Origin: Paragonimus westermani
Taxonomy: Eukaryota > Platyhelminthes > Trematoda > Plagiorchiida > Troglotrematidae
Assembly: GCA_008508345.1 (NCBI GenBank)
Contig: QNGE01002427.1
Span: 8,289-72,288, forward strand
DNA length: 64,000 nucleotides
Reading direction: 5' to 3'
Shown: positions 52,776 to 64,000 of the stretch, piece by piece
Numbering within the stretch: the stretch's first letter is position 1
Layout: each line of letters starts with the position of its first letter
Notes under the pieces: model-generated
What the model saw: the letters and a program-made list of their open reading frames with translations, nothing else
Told to the model about the DNA's origin: nothing
Databases searched by the model: none
Position numbers and translations under genes: made by a program

Positions 52776-55700
52776 AATTTTTTAGTGATGTCCATACCGG
52801 ACCATAACCAATCGTTCGGCTTAGATCCCAGTCGATTGTGGCCTCTGTGGACCTCAGCCGGAACGTACTGTCTCGTGTCCAACCATTAGGGTAAGTATAA
52901 TTGCTAGAACTCAAAACTCCCATTGTGTGCTAAGTGTCCATGAAAAGCTATTTGCAGAAATGAACTTGTTTTGCTAAAAAGACAAAACCAAACTCCTGAA
53001 ATGTGTGTGGTTATCCTGTAACTACCCTTTATGCTGAGACCTTTGTTCACCTGCTTGAGAAGTAACATTTCTTTAAGCTGTAACGATCGCATGCCGAACC
53101 GCTAATTCGATATCATCAGATAGTGTCACTTGGTGTGGCTCAAGCGCGAGTTGCTGGAGTCCCACGTGTCAGTAATCCCGTTACATTTAACCAAAGCAAA
53201 ACATATCTACACTGTCTTTCAGTCGTTCTGTTCTACACAAGTTTACGAGGTGACAGGTAGAATATTACACTTTGTTGTCTGTAAAAGTCAGCGCTGTTCA
53301 TTTGAAAACGTGTAAAAACGTCGACGTCATTACTGTGTAAAATTCCATCAAGCAAAATATTAGTTTTTTTAAATCAACATTCGTGTCACGCACTTACGGC
53401 TGTGATAGGGATATTTCAGATTAGCTATCATGTTTCAGATGACTCATCACCCTGTCCTTGCTGGAGAGCAGTTTTTTGTAGTCTGTTGATTAGGTAGCTG
53501 AAATAGTCCTGTTAGTTAATCCGTCTTCCAGTGTTTCAGTCGAGTGTTTCCGGACAATTCTAGCAAAGTGCAATTCTCCTGGAGGGAGGGTATTTGACTC
53601 TGTAATTTTGCACAATATCGTCAACCAACATTCAGTGTTTTGAATTACTGTTCAGTGCTGGACTGTCAAACATTCGACCCCCTATCCTGAAGCTAAAAAC
53701 CGAGTTTTCCGTAGAGATTGATGAGTCTTTGGTGTAGCGCACAACCAACGAAATGTGGTTGACTAAGAAACAGCGCTAGGGCTAGTAGCTACTTGACCAA
53801 AAAGGATTGTTTCAGACCAGCAAAGGAATGTGAAAATGGAATTTACAGCACTCTTTTCAATTAGTCTTTGTACTCTACATGTATTTTTGATAAATTGATT
53901 GTGCTTCATATACAAAACTCCAGACAACACTAAGTTGGTGAAAAACGGTGAGCACCTTACGAAAAAGAGCTCTGTAATGAAAAGCATCATTTGGAGCAAC
54001 CGGAGAATAACGTGGATTTTAGCTTCAATTTGAGGAGCATATCTCCCAGTCAAGGCGAGTCATCAGGTACTATCTGAACTAATTTGAGAACCCCGCCAAA
54101 AATACGCTCATGAGGTAAACCCAGTGGTTGTAAATCAACAAACCAAACACCACTCAGTAACGTTTCAATTTGAGCTGTGTGTCTTCTACAAACGCATAAG
54201 TGAAGATTTTTTCGCACTAGCGGACAGAAGGAAATTTCGGTTTTCATATAACATGCACACCACTCAAAATTGTTTGCAACTATTACACTCCTGTGGACTT
54301 TTCATTCAGTCTCTTTTGAGAAAACCTCAAACTCGAGTTCAAGTTATGTTTGAGCTCGTCCTTATCTCATATCCTCGTCATGGTCGAGACTAGAACTTCG
54401 GCCACGTTTTGTCGAAGAAGCCGCGTTTACTACTACTGACCACGGTTGATTTCACAGTAGAAACGACTAAATTATTTTATCCGGACACTCAGCCAGGTTC
54501 GTTTTATCTTGAGTTAGTCACTTATTGACGTGTCTTCAGAAAGCCGGATTCCTCACCTTGTTTATGCAACTATGTCAATAATCACCCCGTAAGTAAATAA
54601 TTGACTGGTACTTGGTATTCCCAGTACGGATGGATATCACGTGCAAAGTTCATATTCAATCAGGAGGCCGATTGCATGGCAGAGATCGATGGATTTTAGC
54701 ACGCGTGAGGGTAAAAAGAAAGTTTTAAATCAAATCATTATCAACATCAGTTCACCGATGGTTAACATTGGTGTTTGACTATCTCACAACCATAGTATGA
54801 ATAACAAGCCTTCGTTTATTGTTAAAGCAGAAAGAGAGGATGCGGCTCGGTTTATGTTGATACCCCAACAATGAATATCAAGTTGCATAATCACTAGAGC
54901 CAAACAACTCACTCACATGTCAAGCCGCAATAACAACACCGACACATCAATCCCGTGCCTTTTACGAAACCTGTTCATTGACTGCATCTAATGCACAGAC
55001 AATCCGGTAGGTCAACAACAACTCTTACGACGTATATCATATTGCTTCCAGCCAAGAGCTTGTTGAGTCGCGAGCCCCACTGTAGAAAGTAAACACATCC
55101 AACCGGTCCCAGAATGCTAGTAGCTACCTTCATTTTTCAAGTCATTAACTTTCCCTCTCTGCGCTGTAGACTTGGCGAAAAAGCATAGGTTTAGCAGACA
55201 ATGATTTGGTGTATTTTCTACCCGATCTAACCATATAAATGTGTGCACTGTTAGGCTTTACGAGTGTGACTTTGACCAATTCCCACAGTTAAAACCGTGG
55301 CTTTAAACCTCCCGACTGAGTTCTCTTGGATTGTGCGATTAAAAGCAAATAGTATCAATCAATGACTTTAGTTTTGTTTGTATTGAAGCTTTCTGGATGT
55401 AGTGTTTTGAAAGTAGTAATGAAGAAAATAAGATTATGGCCAGAGAGAATTAAGAGAAAGAAGGAGTGTGTCAAGGTATATGGAAGTTGAATCAATTCAC
55501 TTTAGAGTAGGGTTCCGGGATGGTTTGAATAAAGGAGACTGGACTGACATTCGACGAACTCCAGTTTGCACAGGATGATTGATTCAGCTGAGCATAGGGG
55601 TTGATCAGTAACACGTTATTGTTAAATTTATTTTGTACACGACAGATTGTTTCAAACGCACGATGGCTCACAACCATACGATCTGCGTCGGTGAGTCGCT

Positions 55701-58700
55701 ACGGCATAAAACTCTCTATATCATTCCTTGAAAATCAGTAAGTTAAGTTGCTTGATTATTTTTGCCCTCCCCAGATAAGTGTTTTCTTGTAGACTGTAGG
55801 GTACTATTTGCCAAGGGACAGCTGAGGAGATGTGGGCATATATATTTGGTCAAACAGGATACAAAATACTTTAGACGAAAAAACTGTTACATGAATTCAG
55901 AGGGGTTACACTGATTTGGACAGCTAAAAGCATTCTGCCCAAAGTACTATATTTTTCTGACTGGCGAGTTAATAAAAAATGTCGCGTGAGTACGGTCAGT
56001 TATGCGCGTAGCTTTTGGCTTACTACTTCATGAGAAACAATTCAGAAGCGTAACCCATTCAGTAAGGTTCCGACTCCGGCTAGTGAATTATGTTTCAAAC
56101 GCCAAACCGGTATTAAAGGGAGCTAATCAGTTCTTTCATACAGAACATCATAAGGTGATCGTACAGATAAACGTAATTTTCTGTTACAGTACATAACACC
56201 ATACGATACCGTTGAATAATAACGCAGACGGAACAGTATCAACCACAATCAATATCAGATGCAATTAAGGAGAAACACCAACTGTGAACACCCGAAAACA
56301 GAGAGGAAATCATTCGGATCGGTTGCAAAAGTAGTGTAACCTAACCAGAGATAATTAGGGATGGAATGCTGGTTGCTTTCGACTTAAAGAGCATCCGGTT
56401 GCGTGGCCTTTAACTCGAAGCCGAGGAAAATCTACTGCGTATACTCAATCTATACCTTTCAGGCATTTATTCACTTACAGCGGTCATAAGCTTGACAAGA
56501 AATATGTTGTAGCTGGACGAATCCTCGTTGAAGCTGACATCGAATGAATTAGAGGAAGAAGAAGAAGAAATTATTGGAATCTAACAAGACTTCTCAACCT
56601 GTTCAAGTTGGAGGATAATCTTTTGCTTCCGAAAGCCCTGTTGTAGTTCACCAGGTGGACACTGATCTCATGCTTATCAATTTATTGCCAGAATGAGTTT
56701 ATGGGTTCCATTCAGTAACCAGGGGGGTTGTGACAACATAATCGTGTACTTTTTCCAATTTGTTTGGGTCCCCCAAGTTTGGTAATCGTATGACATACGT
56801 CCTTCGGTATGAACCAATAGAATGCAAATGTTAGAGAGAAAAACTTGAAGATTTCACGGGTGACAAGTTGTAAGTCGGCCAAAAGTCGTTGATTGACAAC
56901 AAATGGACTCGGAATCAGATTAGAGCATTTATGCACTATTATCCAAGTTGAGGATCTTACATAACAATAGGTTAACGCAGTGAACAGCTAAATGGTATCT
57001 TGTTTTGTTGTGCAGTCACGTTATACGTACACATTTAAGAAACTTCAGTATATCGAACAGATGTGTCACTGGCAAGATTAGCGAGCGATTCACTAGGGGG
57101 TTATTTTCAATCACAGGTTACCATCTGGTAAGCAGATGGTCTAAACAACCACTTATCCTATAGGCAACGCAGAGCACATTGTAGCAAATGTATCTACAAC
57201 TTACGTTTTATTGACGTTCACATAGGGTTCTCTGTTAAAATCACAACCTACAAATACAGGAGTTACAAATGTATTTGAACGGTTGGAAACGCTACAGGAG
57301 GCTTAGGTAAACCTTCATAAATGCGACATAGAACGCTGTACTGGATAAAGTGAGTTGATGAGTAGCCAAGTTAGATATCCAGACAACAGTCACATGAAGA
57401 ATCGGTTAGAGAATACTGATGCTCCTGTTCCCGTTAATAACCACTTAATAAACGATCGTTATCATCGTCAGTGATTGCCACACGCTTCAACATGCCATAA
57501 AACCACTAGTACATTCAAGAGGCTTCGTGCACAAAGAAAATGGAGAAAACGAATAGAACTTAACTACTAAGCTCTCCGGCTAAACTTGTCCAATTACCCT
57601 GAGATATTAACATTTCAACAAATAAATAAGAAGTTATCTTCGCATTGCCATATTAAGTTTTGCGAACAATTGGAACACATCACTGAAGTCGATTAACCAC
57701 TTTTTTTCAAGCCACTTTTGAGGTACTTCAATAAATGAAGTTTCATGATACGAGATAACGCGGGGTACTTTAGTAAAGTGAAATGAAATTGACCTTCGTT
57801 CATAATACAAGTTTTGGATCCGGTTGGTGCTTGAAATAGAAAGGATGATTGTGACATTTGTTTTATCAGCGCTGTCTCCATAATTATTGAGCAGATTCAC
57901 AGTTATGGTTTTTCCAAAATGTACATGTTCGTGCCTGGAGCGAGAAATGGTCATTCTCAGCCCTAAATTTTATTGACGTTGGTTCAGAGGTAGGTGCGGA
58001 GTGGACGACGGTAAGGTTAGCGTTATCAACAGCCCCGATATACAGATAGTCACGTGTTGATGAGCATACATATATGAAAAGGTAGTTATAATTTGAATAG
58101 GGGGAAAAGGAATGCAGCTGAATTCCTAAGATCACGTATCTACATTCAACCATCCAGCATCTAGGTGTCTACAGTGAAAGAATACAATAATCCATTTACA
58201 GTCCACAGCTTTCTCCCTTCTTCTCCATTGATCCTCCTTCCTACAAAGATAATTTATTCACGCAACGGTGATGCTGACGCAACTAAGTATGTTTTGCTCC
58301 TAACGTTTCCAAACAAGAGCTGCGTGGGACGTATCAGACTTGAAGAGTCATGCGACTCAGCGGTTAAATTACTGCTGAGTATCTTTGTTTATCTGCGACA
58401 GCTCGTTGGCTGTCATTCGTCAGATCCACTTTTATACCAACAGAGAGGGCCCAAAACAGCAGGTTATCCGTTGTCTTCCAGTGGACCTGGCAGAATGATA
58501 TGCTTTTATCATCAAAACCCCACTGATCGGCTCGTAAAATGGTTTACTGAATGAACATCTCAATAGATATATTTTTTTAAACAATCTACAGTCGTTACCA
58601 TCAACAACTGACTTTCGCAATCGGACAGTACAACATGGGCCTTTCATATTTCAGGGAAAATCCTTTTTGTCGGAAGAAATATCCTAGATTGGGGAAGATT

Positions 58701-59933
58701 GCCTTTCTTGTGGAACTCTCTTAGAACCAACTGATCAATTTTTTGGAATTTCGAACCTGCACTTCACTTTATTTATTGACGTCACTGCCGCTGTGACTAT
58801 TCAACTATGCGAACTGGTTTCTGAAAGCATAAAACAGTCGTGATATTGTTCTGAGCTGAGGTTGACGATTTAGCTATTGGGATATTCGCCGGGGTTGACA
58901 TTTAGTTTGCAAATGTTTAATCACCAAACGAAGCAACATCGTCAGTGCGTAAATGTTTCAGCGTATGAGCATGAACTGGTCGATGACCTCCATATCATAG
59001 GTTGGAAGCGGCCTCGGATGGAACATTGTTACAAATGACTGTGGACATCCATCCTAAAAGGTGACAACTCTTAATCTATATGTCTCCATTGTTTGGTTTG
59101 CTTAAGTAATTGCATATTTCAGACATTCTTGGGCATTCGTTAGTATGCCATCTCATGGGGTGCGGTACTTATCAATCGTGGACTAATTCGTGATAGCAAT
59201 CGGTACAGGACAGCTGAAAACCTATGCTAATATGCTAATATCGAGGGGTAGGTTTGCAAAACCTCATCAACCCGATCCAGAGAAACATGTCGCAATTTGA
59301 AGCTGTAGAGGACACTCCAAGGCGCAAACATTAAGCCACTCACTGTAGCTCCTAGTCATTACATAGCACATTTTTCATTGCCCTAAAATTAACCTTGTTT
59401 TGTAACTTGCTCATGTTGACAAAAAAATCCTGTACCTGAAACAAAAGTGGAACACAATTAATATGATCACCCACTGTATCTTACGATTTCAGTTGATTTC
59501 CCGCTCTCTGCCATTTTCGTACAGAAGCAAAAGCCATCAGAAATTAAGTGGTAACTTGCATCAAAGTGTACAACACTTTAACATAATAAGGTTCTAATGC
59601 TTTAGACTGTTTTTTGTAATTCATCGAAATCTTTAAAAAAGCAAGATGATACGCGGCTTTTACATTTTCTCAGACTCACAAACTGGATATGTCTAAAGAC
59701 ACACCAAAAATGGATGATTAATGATTCTTTACCGTACTTTCTTTGAGCACTGCTGTTCTGGTAGTATTCTAAGCTTGCTGGAGCATTCTTCACTTTAAAT
59801 AATTTTTTGATAGAACATTCACTCTCTGGTTTCCCATTCAGTTACATGACAGAAGATATTCTGCAAATAGTACCCTGAGGTGAAGCGGAAAGTTAACCTT
59901 CTGATAGGTTGTTAGTTGGTGTGTGTTGGTTGT

Positions 59934-60150
59934 TTTTTTCAAGTTGACCATCACTCACATTTGATCTCAGCCTCTGCATTCAGATAGACTTTCCAGTCAG
60001 CCTCTTTCGAAAAGAAGCACTAGACTCGAGTTTCGCTCACATTAGAGCTCGTCAGTAGTGCATATCCTTGTCACGGCCGGGATTTGAACTCCGGACATTC
60101 CAATCATGAGGCAACCGTGTTAACCACTGCGCCATTCACCTCACATTAGG
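59934..60150 (-). mobile_element. tRNA-derived SINE (family 2), copy d
   Basis: Minus-strand copy of the 35.8-kb SINE: GGCGCAGTGGTTAACACGG (A box), GGAGTTCAAATCCCGG (B box), then the shared body and a GGTCAACTTGAAAAAAAC tail. Together the copies define an element of about 215 nt with an A-rich 3' end. Neither flank repeats the 3' end in inverted orientation. Confidence 0.85.
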
Positions 60151-60654
60151 CTGTTTTGTAGTGTTTTTACTGCATTTGTTTGTAGGCAAAATGTGGAATA
60201 CCGTTTTCTGTTAATCTGTACTGAGTAGTTAGGAATGCGATGCACTTTGCTTGTATGAATGATTATTCTAAGACTGGATTGACCGTGATATAACTTTATT
60301 GGTGTAGATCTTGTGGTTAGTATTGCTGATTACTTCACTTACCTGGAAAACGTCATCTCATCGGTTATCCTGAGATGGAGGAATTCACGGAAATAACTGA
60401 ACCACACGGCTCAGCGAAGCCTTAATGATGCCTTCTTATTCTCATCTGCAACTCAATTTTATGTTTGCAAACATTTCGAAGCATGTTGTCAACCAGCTTT
60501 ATAAGTTGTTAGATACAGCCTTAATGTCTTCAACCCGTATTTCACCTCTGAATTAGGCATCCATATGAACCACTGACACCGGTATGGACGACGATGATGA
60601 TGTTGACTTTAATGATGTTATTAGTAGATAGTATCATGAGTTAGAACAGGCCTG

Positions 60655-60897
60655 ATCGCAAAAAGTCTGTAGTTTGGCTGAGTTCAAGACAGCAGCTGAT
60701 ACAACATGCCCAGATGTGATTTGTGCTCTACCAGCTGTGCTACGAACTCACACCAGTAGCTACACTGTTGCAAGTCTGGATTTTATTTGTCCACTTGCTC
60801 CATTCTCTCATACAGACTGCACTACATAACCCAGGAGATTGACTTCTCAGGTGTGGTTTCTCAACCAGTTCATGTTGGAACTCACTAACGCAAGTGG
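60655..60897 (-). repeat. tRNA-like repeat (family 1), minus-strand half of an inverted pair
   Basis: On the minus strand: GTTCCAACATGAACTGGTTG, GAGAAACCACACCTGAG, and a tRNA-like GTTCGTAGCACAGCTGGTAG AGC block at 60746-60722, ending near a decayed T-arm (TCTTGAACTCAGCC). It aligns with the 19.5-kb copy throughout. Confidence 0.72.
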
Positions 60898-60957
60898 GTT
60901 TCTTCTAAATTAACGAAACTTCCTAAAACCCATCAGCAATACGATCTCAATGCTTAG

Positions 60958-61190
60958 AGGTGGCGTTGATGGATTTCGATTTAAACTATTTATGAAACTT
61001 CGTCTTGGCCATCAATCTCCTGGGTTATTTGGTGCATTATGCACAGTACAATGAGTTGGATGGACAAGTGAGTCCAACTATACATTGTCTGAACTACTGA
61101 CGTGATTTTTTGGTTCAGATGGTAGGTATCTCACTGTGCTTAGGTGTACTGTTTCTGTTGCTTATTCGAATCCAGTCAAGGCCCAACAGG
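60958..61190 (+). repeat. tRNA-like repeat (family 1), plus-strand half of an inverted pair
   Basis: GCGTTGATGGATTTCGATTT, CAATCTCCTGGGTTATTTGG, then GGTTCAGATGGTAGGTATCT and TTATTCGAATCCAGTC (61161-61176) follow the family order. It shares TCAATCTCCTGGGTTAT with the minus-strand copy 60 nt away, so the two are close relatives within the family. Confidence 0.72.
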
Positions 61191-61710
61191 GCCCGACAGG
61201 CACTCAGAGGTGTCAAGGAGTCTGAATCAGTTGTGTTTATGTTTAAAGACTGTCAGTTTTTACTTATTATGGTTCTTTGATCTTTTTGCTACTTTGGTAT
61301 AAAAAAATACAATACTTTTGACAAACACATATATTCATGCTCTACATTCTGAATATTTTCTCACTCAAGCTGATTGAAATTGGAACATTTTGTCTTCAAG
61401 CAGAAGCGTGTGGTAAGCCATCGGGAACGCCACGCCCCTAGCTAAGGTCAACCCGAAAACAGGTCATATGTGGACTATACGTTCTTTCATTAATGAGAAC
61501 CGAAAAGGCTAGACGGTGAGTTGTAAACATCCGATTTTTTGGGTCAAAGTGGGACCTGCCTTCTCTCAAATACTCCCTGCAGCTTGATCAACATATGGGG
61601 TTATATATCGAGGGTGTTTCATCTTGCAACTATTGGTGACAATTCTTCAAGTAAGTGTACACGATATAAAGGAGGGAAACATAAGTTCAAGAATAAACTT
61701 CTAAAGCTCA

Positions 61711-63365
<1,655 letters not shown>

Positions 63366-64000
63366 TTAACTCGTCAGCACCACATTCACGACAACATGAA
63401 ACGGTTTTTTGTATTGACCAGTTAGGGGAGCAGGGTGGATAGTTAATTGGTGGTTTAGGAAAGGTCGATAAGTCCAGGGAAGGGTCAAGTTTACGAGCAA
63501 TTTTTTCTGAACACACGAGGTCGGCTTCAGTCGATTGATTGCGACCGCCTCAGCAAACCGCAAGAATCTTGGATTCGAGTGACGTAATAGGATTCTGAAT
63601 GCACAAATTGAGTCGACAACGTGATCAATGGTCAGGACGTGTCTTGCGACTGCGGACGCTGGTTGTTTGCGTGTTCCAACCACATTGTCGTTCTTCTGTA
63701 ATACAGAGCTCTGCACCCACTTAGGCAAATGTTCCTTCACTCTGGAGATTAAGCACCTCTCGGTTCCGCCTATGCAACTTTCTTTGCAGTCACATGTAAA
63801 TTGGTAGACACAATGTGAGGTGGTACCGACGGGCTGATCTCCTTTGATTGAAGGGACAGGCAGTTTCTGAGTCCGAGCTAATACACAGAGTTCCGCTGCG
63901 TTAAATGTTTGTTTAATGGAATTCATTAGTCTTTGATTTGTTTGATGCATGCAATAATCACCTTTAAAGGGAAGTTCTATACAAACCCTCTTTTTTCTCA
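63366..64000 (-). mobile_element. Penelope-like element: 3' end of RT and GIY-YIG endonuclease, open to the window edge
   Basis: An unbroken minus-strand frame from the right edge to a stop at 63366. It opens with VCIELPFKGD, the conserved block just after the reverse transcriptase in Penelope-like elements. Next comes CVYQFTCDC, then SCIGGTERCLISRVKEHLPK, the GIY-YIG endonuclease core with the conserved Arg and Glu-His. The end, CVQKKLLVNLTLPW, matches the usual C-terminal block of these proteins, followed by about 30 extra residues. Known of the family: Penelope-like retroelements couple RT to a GIY-YIG nuclease that nicks target DNA. The usual Tyr of the YIG motif is Cys here (CIG). The catalytic part of the RT lies outside the window, so activity cannot be judged. 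The absence of stops over about 210 codons suggests a fairly young copy. Confidence 0.88.

Noticed and set aside
58165..58554. 129-codon plus-strand open frame in intron 1
   Set aside because: No recognisable domain, no splice context supporting a gene, and a length expected by chance in 64 kb read in six frames.

Overview
The window is nuclear DNA of a parasitic flatworm, most likely a digenean fluke; species is not assigned. The grounds are one gene with short coding exons and very long AT-rich introns, GT-AG splice sites, and an intron load of decayed Penelope-like elements, APE-type LINEs and tRNA-like short repeats of the kind common in fluke genomes. There are no operons, ribosome-binding sites, CRISPR arrays or other prokaryotic features.

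One host gene explains almost the whole window. It lies on the minus strand and encodes a tau-tubulin kinase (TTBK/Asator family, CK1 superfamily). Four coding exons join in phase: exon 1 (62778-61744, N-terminus and kinase N-lobe), exon 2 (40999-39703, kinase C-lobe and start of the tail), exon 3 (14898-13463, disordered tail) and exon 4 (7884-7018, C-terminal tail with stop). Introns are 20.7, 24.8 and 5.6 kb. The joined frame is 4,635 bp, predicting 1,544 residues over 55.8 kb. The catalytic motifs are intact (glycine-rich loop, VAIK lysine, HRD, DFG), so the kinase should be active. Its oddest feature is an insertion of about 189 residues, with two CxxC pairs, between the glycine loop and the VAIK lysine.

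Layout left to right: 1-7017, downstream flank with a broken Penelope-like element (about 1.55-2.35 kb, minus); 7018-14898, exons 4 and 3 with intron 3, which holds a tRNA-like repeat; 14899-39702, intron 2, with another tRNA-like repeat (19.4-19.7 kb), LINE remnants (20.4-20.85, 27.3-27.6 and 28.68-31.2 kb), an internally deleted Penelope-like element (33.2-34.3 kb) and two SINE copies with inverted arms (35.7 and 37.5 kb); 39703-40999, exon 2; 41000-61743, intron 1, with a LINE fragment (46.2-46.8 kb), SINE copies (52.6 and 59.9 kb) and a head-to-head repeat pair (60.66-61.19 kb); 61744-62778, exon 1; 63366-64000, the C-terminal part of a Penelope-like protein with an open frame that runs off the right edge.

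Family and motif assignments come from reading the translations by eye. No database search, alignment or RNA evidence was available. I found no wholly new multi-gene system. The most unusual signals are the kinase-domain insertion, the SINE copies with inverted arms, and a repeat family whose tRNA-like part sits about 145 nt inside the conserved unit.
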